This document shows positions 43,235 through 51,509 of a DNA stretch of 64,000 bases, one piece after another (the first letter of the stretch is position 1; each line of letters begins with the position of its first letter). Below the pieces are notes generated by a model, which saw only the letters and a program-made list of their open reading frames with translations, was not told where the DNA came from and made no database searches. Position numbers and translations under genes: made by a program. Source of the DNA: an uncultured Lachnospiraceae bacterium (GTDB lineage Bacteria; Bacillota; Clostridia; Lachnospirales; Lachnospiraceae); assembly GCA_902781655.1 (NCBI GenBank), contig CACZJZ010000002.1, positions 1 to 64,000 on the forward strand. Reading direction: 5' to 3'.

Positions 43235-43600
43235 ATGCATGAGTTGGCGGCGACAGAAAGTCTCCTGACTGCCGCACTTCGGGCAGCAGAGGGGGCCGGA
43301 GCGCGGAAGGTACTCCGGATTGTGGTCTCGGTCGGCCACTATACAGGGATTCTTCCGGAGTATGTAGAGAAGTATTTTCCGACCGCGAGCAGCGGCACGG
43401 CTGCGGAGGGAGCCGCGCTGGAGTTTCAGGTCCTGCCGGTGCGGGTAGCCTGCGGAAGCTGTGGCACGGAGTCGGAGCTTGCGGTGGAAGATGCGGACGC
43501 AGGGATTCCTGAATATGCGTGCAGGGTCTGCGGCGGCAGGGAGTTCCGCCTCCTGCCATCGAACTGGGATATCCGTGTGGAATCGATCGAGGTGGACTGA
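43235..43600 (+). CDS. hypA: Hydrogenase nickel-insertion protein HypA
   Basis: A 121-residue nickel chaperone. It begins MHELA with the nickel-binding His2, and has zinc-binding pairs C73/C76 (CGSC) and C96/C99 (CRVC). GGAGGTGTTTT precedes the ATG. It lies between the large-subunit gene and the antiporter genes. The other maturation genes (hypB-F) are not in the window and must be elsewhere. Confidence 0.9.
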   Translation: MHELAATESLLTAALRAAEGAGARKVLRIVVSVGHYTGILPEYVEKYFPTASSGTAAEGAALEFQVLPVRVACGSCGTESELAVEDADAGIPEYACRVCGGREFRLLPSNWDIRVESIEVD

Positions 43601-43628
43601 GAGAAGCAATGCGTGATGGAGGTTGTTT

Positions 43629-44183
43629 ATGAAAAAAATCAGTGCCTGGCTCTCCACATTTATTCTATGTTTTTTGTTCTGGGAGCTTTTGGTGTGGAGC
43701 GCAAATCCGCGTGAGCTGCTGCTCGGCGCACTTGTTTCTGCCGGTGCGGCGGCACTTTCCTCCCGATTCCTCATCCATGAGAGCGCCTGGTATCTCTACA
43801 ATCCTGTGAGGCTGCTTCTGCTCCTGATCTACTGCCTTTTTGTTTTTATGAGAGAGCTGATCGCAGCGAACAATCAGATGGCAAAAATCGTGCTCTCCGG
43901 GCATTATGATCGCCTCTCGCCTGGTGTCATCCGGGTTCCGGGCGACGGACGGATCCGGAGTGAGTATGGACTTGCCATGGTTGCCAATTCCATCACGCTG
44001 ACGCCGGGCACAATCACGATGGATGTGGCGGAGGATGACCAGGGCAATCCGGTATATTACGTCCAGTGGATCGATGTGGCCGAGACAGACCGCGGGAAGG
44101 CCGGTGAGATCATCAAGGGACGCATGGAGCGGGCAATCGCCCGTATCTGGGGCGAAAAGCCCGGAAAGGAAGCGGACAGATGA
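43629..44183 (+). CDS. mrpE: Mrp-type antiporter subunit E (MbhA-like)
   Basis: A 184-residue membrane protein of the MnhE/MrpE family: two to three N-terminal helices, then a soluble domain with the family's ANSITLTPGTITMDV. ATG at 43629 follows GGAGGTTGTTT. It starts the antiporter part of the hydrogenase operon and overlaps the next gene by 4 bp. Confidence 0.9.
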   Translation: MKKISAWLSTFILCFLFWELLVWSANPRELLLGALVSAGAAALSSRFLIHESAWYLYNPVRLLLLLIYCLFVFMRELIAANNQMAKIVLSGHYDRLSPGVIRVPGDGRIRSEYGLAMVANSITLTPGTITMDVAEDDQGNPVYYVQWIDVAETDRGKAGEIIKGRMERAIARIWGEKPGKEADR

Positions 44184-44437
44184 ATACGTTATTTCTGATC
44201 GGCGCAATCTGTTATGTCGTCCTGGCTCTGGGACTCATATACCGGATTGCAAGAGGTCCCTCCGCGGCGGACCGTCTGGTGGCGGCGGATTCTCTGGATC
44301 TTATTACATCCACCGCGCTGGTGCTGTACGCGCTGTCCTGCGGACGGATGATATACCTGGATATCGCCCTGGTGGTCGCGATCCTTGGATTTATTTCGAC
44401 GGTGTTCATTTCCCGTTATCTGGAGGGGAGGGTATGA
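44180..44437 (+). CDS. mrpF: Mrp-type antiporter subunit F (MbhB-like)
   Basis: An 85-residue protein with three membrane helices. YRIARGPSAADRLVAADSL is the MrpF signature. It overlaps the neighbouring genes at both ends by 4 bp, indicating translational coupling in the membrane-bound hydrogenase complex. Confidence 0.9.
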   Translation: MNTLFLIGAICYVVLALGLIYRIARGPSAADRLVAADSLDLITSTALVLYALSCGRMIYLDIALVVAILGFISTVFISRYLEGRV

Positions 44438-44883
44438 TGAGCACAGTCATGACAGCAATTATCGCAGTACTGCTGATCATCGGCGCCTTTTTTGCGCTGA
44501 TCGGAACGATGGGCATTCTCCGGATGCCGGATGTCTTCGGACGGATGCAGGCCTCGACCTGCATTGCGACGCTCAGCACGATCTGCGTGAATCTCGCCGG
44601 CATTCTTTATGTGATTACAGCGGGACTCTCCGCAGGCACTGCCGTGAAGCTCGTGATTCTGGCCGTCTTTGTCCTTGTGACGAACCCGATCTCGAACCAC
44701 GCGCTCTGCAAGGCAGCGTACCGGATCGGCTGCAAACCCGCTGAACCGTTCTGCGTGGATGACCTCGCCGCGGATTTTGGCGAGGAGGCGCATACTCATA
44801 ACACGGCGGATCTTCCGGACAGCGCGTTTGACGTGTCCGGCGCGGACGCTTCTCAACAGGCGGAGGAGGGAGAACTGCAGTAG
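44434..44883 (+). CDS. mrpG: Mrp-type antiporter subunit G (MbhC-like)
   Basis: A 149-residue protein. The MrpG core is GTMGILRMPDVFGRMQAST, followed by two further helices and NPISNHALCKAAY. The polar tail after residue 105 is longer than usual and acidic. ATG at 44434 overlaps the mrpF stop; GGAGGGGAGGGT precedes it. The open frame upstream of this is read in mrpE and mrpF DNA and is not real. Confidence 0.9.
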   Translation: MMSTVMTAIIAVLLIIGAFFALIGTMGILRMPDVFGRMQASTCIATLSTICVNLAGILYVITAGLSAGTAVKLVILAVFVLVTNPISNHALCKAAYRIGCKPAEPFCVDDLAADFGEEAHTHNTADLPDSAFDVSGADASQQAEEGELQ

Positions 44884-44900
44884 GGACTGCAAGGATGCAT

Positions 44901-45293
44901 ATGAGTGGAATTCTATTCACAATTCTGAATACCTTGGTGATCATCGGTGCCATTGCCTCTGCCATTACCGCAGTGCATGCGGAGAAGCTGATCAGCTCAA
45001 TCCTTGCGCTGGCGGCGACTGGATCCTTTGTCGGGCTGGAGTTCATCCTCCTGCAGGCGCCGGATGTAGCGATTGCGGAGGTTTCTGTCGGCGCGATTCT
45101 GTCCACTATCCTGTATATCGTCGCCCTGCGCAAGTGCCGTGAGGTCGACCGCAAGATGGAGGCAGATTTGGAAACCACAACGGTATCCGCTGCGGCTCAT
45201 AACATGGTGGAAACGGCGGAATCAGCACAGAAAGCTGCATGGTCCGCAGACAATGGAGGAACCGGCAGAAAGGGGGAGGACAGTCATGAATGA
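44901..45293 (+). CDS. mbhD: MbhD-like membrane subunit (DUF4040)
   Basis: A 130-residue protein with three helices, matching the DUF4040/MbhD family (segment QAPDVAIAEVSVGAILSTIL, like the end of MrpA). ATG at 44901 has AAGG six bases upstream; an ATG at 44895 is also possible. A polar tail of about 45 residues follows the helices. Its end overlaps the next gene by 8 bp. Confidence 0.85.
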   Translation: MSGILFTILNTLVIIGAIASAITAVHAEKLISSILALAATGSFVGLEFILLQAPDVAIAEVSVGAILSTILYIVALRKCREVDRKMEADLETTTVSAAAHNMVETAESAQKAAWSADNGGTGRKGEDSHE

Positions 45294-46167
45294 CAGCAGG
45301 GCGTCAAAACCAGTCCTGGCGGTTTCGCTGCTCCTGATTCTGTGTATCGGACTGGCGGCAGCGATCCGTATGGCAGGCAGCGCTCCAACCTACGACGGAC
45401 GAAGCACAGATGTATCGGTGCTCCAGCAGGATGCGCATGCATACGATGACAGCGGGGCGGACGGTGTCGCAGCGGTCATGGTGAATGAGAATAACGAGAA
45501 GACTGCGGCGGACAACGTGGTGTACTCGGTGGTGTTCAACTACAGAGGCTACGACACGCTGGGCGAGAGCTTCATTCTGATCGGCGCAATCGCCGGAACA
45601 ACCGCAATCCTGCGCAAAAAGGGCAATAAGGCCTCCGCGGCGATCGTCGGCACAAGAGGAGACGCAGGGCAGGAGCCGCTGAAGGTCGTAAGCTACCGGA
45701 CGGATCAGAAGAGCCGGACAAAATACAGAAGAAAACCGGTGATCGTAAAGTGCGCGGCTGATTTCCTTCTTCCATTTGCCACGGTCTATGGCTGGTATAT
45801 CATCCTGCACGGCGCGATGAGTCCGGGCGGCGGTTTCCAGGGCGGTGTGCTCGCGGCCGGCACAGTACTCCTTGTTTATCTGGCGTACGGTCTCACCGGT
45901 ATCCGGAAGGTATTCCACAGCCATTTCCTGCATTACTCTGAGACGGCAGCGGAAATTGTCTATGTGTGCATCGGTCTCGCCGGCATTGCGGCGGGCCTGC
46001 ACTTCTGCTTCAATTTTGTCTTCCCGGCAGGGCGGGAGGAGAGCGCGATGCTCATGAATGACGCCGTGGGTTATCACGTGATGGCCGGCATCAGCTGCCT
46101 GCTGATTATGATGCTGGAGGCGCTTGACACCGACGATGGCAGCAGCAGAGAGGAGAAAAAGTCATGA
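45286..46167 (+). CDS. MbhE-MrpB fusion subunit
   Basis: A 293-residue protein. The N-terminal part (about 1-115) matches MbhE/MrpA C-terminal sequence: NVVYSVVFNYRGYDTLGESF. The C-terminal part (about 150-290) is MrpB/MbhF: FATVYGWYIILHGAMSPGGG. In the archaeal Mbh operon these are separate genes (E and F); here they are joined. AGGGGGAGGACAGTC precedes the ATG. Its stop overlaps mrpC. Confidence 0.85.
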   Translation: MNDSRASKPVLAVSLLLILCIGLAAAIRMAGSAPTYDGRSTDVSVLQQDAHAYDDSGADGVAAVMVNENNEKTAADNVVYSVVFNYRGYDTLGESFILIGAIAGTTAILRKKGNKASAAIVGTRGDAGQEPLKVVSYRTDQKSRTKYRRKPVIVKCAADFLLPFATVYGWYIILHGAMSPGGGFQGGVLAAGTVLLVYLAYGLTGIRKVFHSHFLHYSETAAEIVYVCIGLAGIAAGLHFCFNFVFPAGREESAMLMNDAVGYHVMAGISCLLIMMLEALDTDDGSSREEKKS

Positions 46168-46514
46168 TTCTGGTGAATTACGCGGCTTCCTTTTTTCTCA
46201 TCGCGCTCGGTCTGTACTGCATGGCAGTGAAAAAGAATCTCATCAAAATTCTGATCGGGATGGGATTATGTGATTACGGCACGAATCTGCTTGTTGTTTC
46301 CGTCGGCTTCAACCCGGGCGGAACCGCGCCGATCTTCACGGCGGGGGAGATTCATCCCGGGATGTTCTTTGTGGATCCGGTCCCTCAGGCACTGACTCTG
46401 ACCAGCATTGTCATCGGTGCCTGCACGACAGCGATGGTACTAGGACTGATCATCCGCATCAAGGCAAAATACGGAACCCTTGACAGCACAGAGATAAGGA
46501 GGTTAAGAGGCTGA
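46164..46514 (+). CDS. mrpC: Mrp-type antiporter subunit C (NuoK/MbhG-like)
   Basis: A 116-residue protein with three helices, of the MrpC/NuoK family: KKNLIKILIGMGLCDYGTNL and DPVPQALTLTSIVIGACTTA. It overlaps the upstream gene by 4 bp. A 63-bp gap separates it from mrpD. Confidence 0.9.
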   Translation: MILVNYAASFFLIALGLYCMAVKKNLIKILIGMGLCDYGTNLLVVSVGFNPGGTAPIFTAGEIHPGMFFVDPVPQALTLTSIVIGACTTAMVLGLIIRIKAKYGTLDSTEIRRLRG

Positions 46515-46577
46515 CAGCCTGCAGGTGGGAATCTCCGGAACCGGGAGCGTCCCGCCGTGCGGTCGGTGTAAAGCCCA

Positions 46578-48620
46578 ATGAATATGGAACATTATCCGAT
46601 TCTGGCAATTATCTCGCTGTTTCTCGGTGCTTTTCTTGTGGCATTGTTCGGACGGCTGAACAAGGTCCTGCGCAATCTGATCGTGGCTGCGGCGGTGACC
46701 ATTCCGCTCTGTCTGATGATCGCGCTCATCGCTCCCGTGATGATTGGAGGACAGGTGATCGGCTACTGGATGGGAAACTGGGCGCCGGTCGGCCCGTGGG
46801 CGATCGGCATCGGACTCGAGGTGGACGCGCTGAGTCTGTTCTTCGGACTGGTTGTCACCATCGCCGTATTCGTCTCCGGTCTCTACAGTTTCACCTATAT
46901 GAATCGGGACGATAGTCTCGAGAATTATTATACGCTGTTCCTGATGCTCTCCGGGTCGCTGCTCGGCCTGGTGCTCACCGGAGATCTGTTCAACATTTTT
47001 GTCATGATTGAAATCATGACGATGACGGCGGTGGCACTGACCGCATTTCGCGTGGATTACGAGGGCGCGCTGGAAGGTGCGCTCAAATACATGGTGGTCG
47101 GCTCGATCGGTTCGACCTCTGTTCTGGTCGGAATCGCCATGCTGTATTCCCAGCTGCATACGCTGAACATGGCGCAGATCGCCGCGGCGCTGCCGGATCA
47201 TCAGAATCTGGTGACGGTCGGCGCCTTTGCGTTCCTGTTCCTCGGCTTCTCAACCAAGGCGTTCCTGTTCCCGTTCCATCCTCTGGCAGCGGATGCACAC
47301 GCCGTGGCACCTGCCTCGATCTCCCTGATGATCTCAGGCGTCATCACGAAGTGCGGCGTCTATGGCATCATCCGGCTCGCATATATTTTGTATCAAAATA
47401 TCAATGAACCGGCGGTCTCCATTCTGATCACCGGATTTGGCGCGGTCAGCTGCTTCATCTGTGTGACGATGGCGTTCAATCAGCACGACTTCAAGCGGCT
47501 CCTCGCCTTCCATTCGATCTCGCAGGTCGGCTATGTTATCACGGCGGTCGGGCTGGGCACCGCGCTGGGACTCAGCGCGGGTCTGTATCATGCGATGAAT
47601 CACACGCTGTTCAAGGGACTTCTGTTCCTGTGCGCCGGCGCGGTGCAGTACGCAACCGGATCCCTGGATCTTGGCAGGCTCGGCGGACTGGCGAAGAAGA
47701 TGCCGAAAACCTGCGCGCTGTTTCTCATCGGCGCGGCTTCGATCAGCGGGCTGCCGCCGTTCAATGGCTTTTTCTCCAAGTGGATGATTTATCAGGCATC
47801 CTTTGAGAAGGGTCTGGACACCGGAAACTTCTTCTATATTGTGGTGTGTGTAGTCTGCCTGCTGAGTTCGGTGCTGACGCTGGCCTCCTTTGTCAAGGTG
47901 GCGCAGAGCGTATTTTTCGGGCAGCTCCAACCGCAATTTGAAAATACGAAGGAAGTGCCGCTGACCATGCGGATCCCGATGTGGATTCTTGCGGTCCTGT
48001 GCATTCTCACCGGCGTGCTGCCGTGGGAGGTCCTGCAGAAGCTGGTCGGTCCGGCTGCGGCTGCGGCGTTGAACGCGGCGGGATATATTCAGGGAATGCT
48101 GGGTTCCGGTGCGGCAGCAGGCGCGGGGGCGCAGGCGGCTTTCTCTATGGAGATTGGATTCTGGGGTCCGGTATCGTGGCTCTGCCTTCTGCTCATTGTC
48201 AGCTGCGCTGTCTGCCTTGTGGCAGTGCTCGGCACGGCGGAGCAGAAGAGTCCGGAGGAGCGGCATGAGATGGACAGAAGAGCCGGGCGGACGGCAGCTT
48301 TCACCAGAGATGGTTTTGCAGATGCCGGGCGGATTTTGAAGCCCGCGGAGAAGGAAGGGCATTACCGCAATCCGGTGCTCTCCGGCACCACGCTGACCTT
48401 TACGGGAGAGAAGGACCCGAAGTACGAGAACTTCTTCTCCGGAGAAGAGTCGGAGTACTCCCAGGTGGGAGGCGGAGACCTCTTCTGGGGATTCAAGACG
48501 AACTGGAGGCATTATTTCCAGGGAATGCGCAGATGGCACAGCGGCGTCATCAATGATTACACACGGTACGGCATCGTGGCGCTGGCCTTTGTGCTGCTGT
48601 ATGCCTGCCTGTTTCTGTGA
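46578..48620 (+). CDS. mrpD: Mrp-type antiporter subunit D (NuoN/MbhH-like) with long C-terminal extension
   Basis: A 680-residue ion-translocating subunit with about fourteen helices. The NuoL/M/N-type core includes FNIFVMIEIMTM, KYMVVGSIGSTS, FLFPFHPLAADAHAVAP and the lysine- and histidine-bearing helices of the ion path. The core ends near residue 470-520; the remaining 160 residues contain an Ala-rich helix, a charged stretch and a final helix after HYFQGMRRWHSGVINDY. This tail is absent from standard MrpD and could replace MbhI, which has no separate gene here. The ribosome site is weak. Confidence 0.9.
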   Translation: MNMEHYPILAIISLFLGAFLVALFGRLNKVLRNLIVAAAVTIPLCLMIALIAPVMIGGQVIGYWMGNWAPVGPWAIGIGLEVDALSLFFGLVVTIAVFVSGLYSFTYMNRDDSLENYYTLFLMLSGSLLGLVLTGDLFNIFVMIEIMTMTAVALTAFRVDYEGALEGALKYMVVGSIGSTSVLVGIAMLYSQLHTLNMAQIAAALPDHQNLVTVGAFAFLFLGFSTKAFLFPFHPLAADAHAVAPASISLMISGVITKCGVYGIIRLAYILYQNINEPAVSILITGFGAVSCFICVTMAFNQHDFKRLLAFHSISQVGYVITAVGLGTALGLSAGLYHAMNHTLFKGLLFLCAGAVQYATGSLDLGRLGGLAKKMPKTCALFLIGAASISGLPPFNGFFSKWMIYQASFEKGLDTGNFFYIVVCVVCLLSSVLTLASFVKVAQSVFFGQLQPQFENTKEVPLTMRIPMWILAVLCILTGVLPWEVLQKLVGPAAAAALNAAGYIQGMLGSGAAAGAGAQAAFSMEIGFWGPVSWLCLLLIVSCAVCLVAVLGTAEQKSPEERHEMDRRAGRTAAFTRDGFADAGRILKPAEKEGHYRNPVLSGTTLTFTGEKDPKYENFFSGEESEYSQVGGGDLFWGFKTNWRHYFQGMRRWHSGVINDYTRYGIVALAFVLLYACLFL

Positions 48621-48637
48621 CAGCGGGAGGTTATGTG

Positions 48638-49597
48638 ATGCAGATTCTGATACAGCTGTTTCATATTCTGGTGTTCCCCGGACTGTTGTTTGATGTAGCT
48701 ATGGGCGTTCTGCTCATGGGACTCAATAATAAGCTGGTTGCAAGAATGCAGAACCGTGTGGGACCGCCGATCCTGCAGCCCTGGTATGATTTTCTGAAAT
48801 GCTGCGGGAAGGAGACGATCATCCCGGCGAGGGCAAAGCGTGCTGTGTTCCTTGGCTCGCCTTATCTGGGGTTTGTGCTGCTCATCTCGGTGTCGATGTT
48901 CATTCCGTTTGCCGGTTTTATACCGGTTACCATGGGAAGCGATCTGGTCGTCATCCTGTACCTTCTCACCTTTGTGAGCGTCTGTGAGATTCTCGGGGCG
49001 GCCTCCTCCGGATCGCCGTTCGCAGGCGTCGGGCTGTCGCGTGAAATGGTCGCCATGATCTCGTATGAGCTGCCGTTTGTGCTGGTGATTCTGACAGTGG
49101 CGAGGGCTGTCGGCGCAGATCAGCCGTCCGGGGCTGTCTTTTCCCTGGAGGGCATCCTGGCCTATCAGGAGATGAATGGACCACTGCTCTTTTCTCCAGC
49201 GGCCATCCCGGCCGCAATCGCCATGCTCTTTGTCATCCCATGTGAGACGGGCATGCATCCGTTCGACATCGCAGAGGCGGAGACCGAGATCTGCGAGGGA
49301 ATGCTCGCGGAGTACAGCGGTACGCCGCTTGCCATGTACCGGCTGACGCACATGGTGAAGGTTTATACCATGTCTTCCCTGTTTGTCGCCATGTTCCTGG
49401 GAAACCGCTTCACCGGCATTGTTCCGGTGGATATCCTGATCGGCATTCTGCTCTGCATCGCGGTGATGTTTATCTCTGCCGCACTGCCTCACGCGGTCTG
49501 CGCAAGGCTCAAGGTGGAGCAGGTGTTCCATTTCTACTGGACAGTTGTGACGGGTTTTGCCCTGGCAGGTCTGCTGCTCGTGTGGGCTGGAGTGTAG
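48638..49597 (+). CDS. mbhM: NuoH-like membrane anchor subunit (MbhM)
   Basis: A 319-residue protein with about eight helices, of the NuoH/EchB/MbhM family. It has KLVARMQNRVGPPILQPWYD at the cytoplasmic loop and PFDIAEAETEICEGMLAEYS later, both conserved family regions contacting the quinone- or ferredoxin-side modules. GGAGGTTATGTG precedes ATG 48638; GTG at 48617 overlapping the mrpD stop is an alternative. Confidence 0.9.
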   Translation: MQILIQLFHILVFPGLLFDVAMGVLLMGLNNKLVARMQNRVGPPILQPWYDFLKCCGKETIIPARAKRAVFLGSPYLGFVLLISVSMFIPFAGFIPVTMGSDLVVILYLLTFVSVCEILGAASSGSPFAGVGLSREMVAMISYELPFVLVILTVARAVGADQPSGAVFSLEGILAYQEMNGPLLFSPAAIPAAIAMLFVIPCETGMHPFDIAEAETEICEGMLAEYSGTPLAMYRLTHMVKVYTMSSLFVAMFLGNRFTGIVPVDILIGILLCIAVMFISAALPHAVCARLKVEQVFHFYWTVVTGFALAGLLLVWAGV

Positions 49598-49676
49598 CCG
49601 ATCATAAATTGGGCGAAGAAACGCAGACAAAACACTGGATTTGGTCTGCGGAGATGGTACAGCAGAGGAATAGATT

Positions 49677-50243
49677 ATGTTTCAGAAATGGATTGACAAA
49701 AGCATGAGAAAGAGCCCGTGGATTTATCACATCAACGCCGGGTCCTGCAATGGATGTGATATTGAGCTGGTTTCGGTCCTCACGCCGAGATATGATGCGG
49801 AGCGCTTCGGATTTCATCTCACCGGCACGCCGCGGCAGGCGGACATTGTGGTGGTCAGCGGGCCGATCACGATGCAGTCGGTGGACCGGCTGATCCGCAC
49901 GCTGGCGCAGGTGCCGGAGCCAAAATGTGTCGTCAGTCTTGGTTCCTGCCCGCGGTCAGGCAATGTATTCAAGGGGAGCTTCGCGATCGCCGGGCCGCTT
50001 GAGAAATACACCCATGTGGATGTCTCCGTCGGCGGATGCACGCCCAAGCCGGAGGCAATTGTGGCTGGGCTGGCCAAAGCGGCAGAAATTCTGGAAGAGA
50101 AAAGGCGTGAAATGAGAAAGCACGGCGGAATGGCACCGTCACCGGCGGTGGCGGCAGCGGTGGAGCATGAAGAGCGGGCAGAGTTCGGGACCGGAGATGC
50201 CACAGCGGTGCGGCAGGGCGCGGAACAGGAGGCGGATGCATGA
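49677..50243 (+). CDS. mbhJ: [NiFe] hydrogenase small subunit (NuoB/MbhJ-like)
   Basis: A 188-residue subunit carrying the proximal 4Fe-4S cluster. Ligands: CNGC (C24, C27), GSCPRSG (C91) and GGCTPKPE (C121). It passes electrons from the ferredoxin-like subunit to the nickel site. The C-terminal 45 residues are variable and acidic. Its stop overlaps the next gene by 4 bp. Confidence 0.9.
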   Translation: MFQKWIDKSMRKSPWIYHINAGSCNGCDIELVSVLTPRYDAERFGFHLTGTPRQADIVVVSGPITMQSVDRLIRTLAQVPEPKCVVSLGSCPRSGNVFKGSFAIAGPLEKYTHVDVSVGGCTPKPEAIVAGLAKAAEILEEKRREMRKHGGMAPSPAVAAAVEHEERAEFGTGDATAVRQGAEQEADA

Positions 50244-50716
50244 TTTTCCCATATCTCGGACAGGCTATCCGGAATCTGTTTACGAAACCGGCGACAGAGA
50301 AATTTCCGCTGGCTGAGGCACCGGCAGCGCAGCCGCATTACCGCGGCCGGATTGCGTATGATCCTTCAGTCTGCGTCAACTGTGGAATGTGCCAGAAGGT
50401 ATGCGCGCCGCAGGCGATCAGCCGGGATATTCATCCTCTGCCGAACGGCGACCAGGAGATCACGCTCACGTTTGATCTCACGAGCTGCACGTTCTGCGGA
50501 ACCTGCGCGGATTTCTGTGCTCGGCACGCCATTCACCTGACGGAAGATTATATGATCGTCGGAACGAAGCCGGAGGACTTTCTGGTTTCGGGAACCTTTA
50601 CAAAGAAGAAACCGCCGGCTCCCAAATTCACGCCGGAACAGATCGCGGCGATGAAAGCCGCTGCTGAGGCAAAGAAAAAGGCCGCCGCGGAGAAAGCGGC
50701 GGCAGAGACAAAGTAA
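50240..50716 (+). CDS. mbhN: Polyferredoxin-type subunit (NuoI/MbhN-like)
   Basis: A 158-residue subunit with two 4Fe-4S motifs, CVNCGMCQKVC and CTFCGTCADFC. It is the likely entry point for electrons from soluble ferredoxin. The C-terminal 40 residues are a Lys/Ala/Pro-rich tail (KKKPPAPK, then alternating Ala and Lys/Glu), probably a charged helix, longer than in archaeal MbhN. Confidence 0.9.
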   Translation: MIFPYLGQAIRNLFTKPATEKFPLAEAPAAQPHYRGRIAYDPSVCVNCGMCQKVCAPQAISRDIHPLPNGDQEITLTFDLTSCTFCGTCADFCARHAIHLTEDYMIVGTKPEDFLVSGTFTKKKPPAPKFTPEQIAAMKAAAEAKKKAAAEKAAAETK

Positions 50717-50827
50717 GTGACGAGAACGGCTGCAGCATGAGGATATGTCAGAAACAACCGGACATACCAGAAATAACCATGGCAGTCCGCGCGCAGGGCT
50801 GACACCGCAGAAAGGAAACAGAGGACC

Positions 50828-51214
50828 ATGCCTGAGACACAGATTATTCCGGCGACGAAGGAACAGATTCACGGTATCGCACAGACGATGCGTGAGGAGG
50901 GCCATTCCCTCGTCATGATTCATGCCTATCTCGAGAAGGATGGGGCTCCGGTCGTGATGTATGATTTTGACTTCGGGCCTGTGATCCGGGAATATGAGGT
51001 CCGCGGCGAAAAGGAACTGCCGACGATCTCTGACCTGTATGACGTCGCGGCGCAGTGGCCGGAGCGGGAGATCATGGAACTCATGGATATCCGATTCGAC
51101 GGGGTAGATACATCGCAGAGACTGTTCATGCCGAACAATCTCCTCGACGGAAAGGGACAGATTCTTGTCACGCCGATGGAGGAACTGATCCGGAAGAACC
51201 ATCCGGACGAGTGA
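50828..51214 (+). CDS. mbhK: NuoC-like hydrogenase subunit (MbhK/EchD type)
   Basis: A 128-residue protein resembling NuoC: SDLYDVAAQWPEREIMELMDIRF is the family's signature. It begins 111 bp after the ferredoxin gene, following AGGAAACAGAGGACC. It normally packs against the large subunit. Last gene of the operon; a terminator lies at 51318-51359. Confidence 0.85.
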   Translation: MPETQIIPATKEQIHGIAQTMREEGHSLVMIHAYLEKDGAPVVMYDFDFGPVIREYEVRGEKELPTISDLYDVAAQWPEREIMELMDIRFDGVDTSQRLFMPNNLLDGKGQILVTPMEELIRKNHPDE

Positions 51215-51298
51215 GCGTGGAGCTTTATCCAGGCGGCAGGAGGAAAATTGAAAGGAAGCCAGAATTCTCAGGGCTGCGAAGCTCCGCGCAGGGGCACG

Positions 51299-51493
51299 TC
51301 AAGATATGTGAATATCCGGCGGCACGTCCAATTGTTTTGGGACGGTGCCGCCGTTTTTCTTTCGCTGTTTCACACATTCTGTCAGAAGGTATTCGATCTG
51401 TCCGTTGACGGAGCGGAAGTCATCCGCCGCCCAGGCGGCGATCGCGTCATATAGTTTGTCATCGAGCCGCAGGGGCACTTGTTTTCTGGACAT
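51299..51493 (-). CDS. Small ribbon-helix-helix (Arc-like) protein
   Basis: A 64-residue DNA-binding-type protein: [18 protein letters not shown] forms the beta strand and first helix, [13 protein letters not shown] the second helix. ATG at 51493 follows GAGGTGTAGAT and starts 16 bp after the SPFH stop codon, so the two are co-transcribed. Its last codons lie inside the terminator of the convergent hydrogenase operon. It may bind the inverted repeat upstream of the SPFH gene (inference). Confidence 0.75.
   Translation of the reverse strand: MSRKQVPLRLDDKLYDAIAAWAADDFRSVNGQIEYLLTECVKQRKKNGGTVPKQLDVPPDIHIS
51318..51359 (+). terminator. Terminator of the hydrogenase operon
   Basis: GGCGGCACGTCC (51318-51329) pairs with GGGACGGTGCCGCC (51339-51352) with one bulged base, followed by GTTTTTCTTT. 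The hairpin lies inside the 3' end of the convergent ribbon-helix-helix gene. Confidence 0.8.
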
Positions 51494-51509
51494 ATCTACA
51501 CCTCGAGCA

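Noticed and set aside
47334..48539. 401-codon minus-strand frame opposite mrpD
   Set aside because: Composition is Arg/His/Gln-rich with no membrane helices or motifs; the plus strand encodes a conserved ion transporter.
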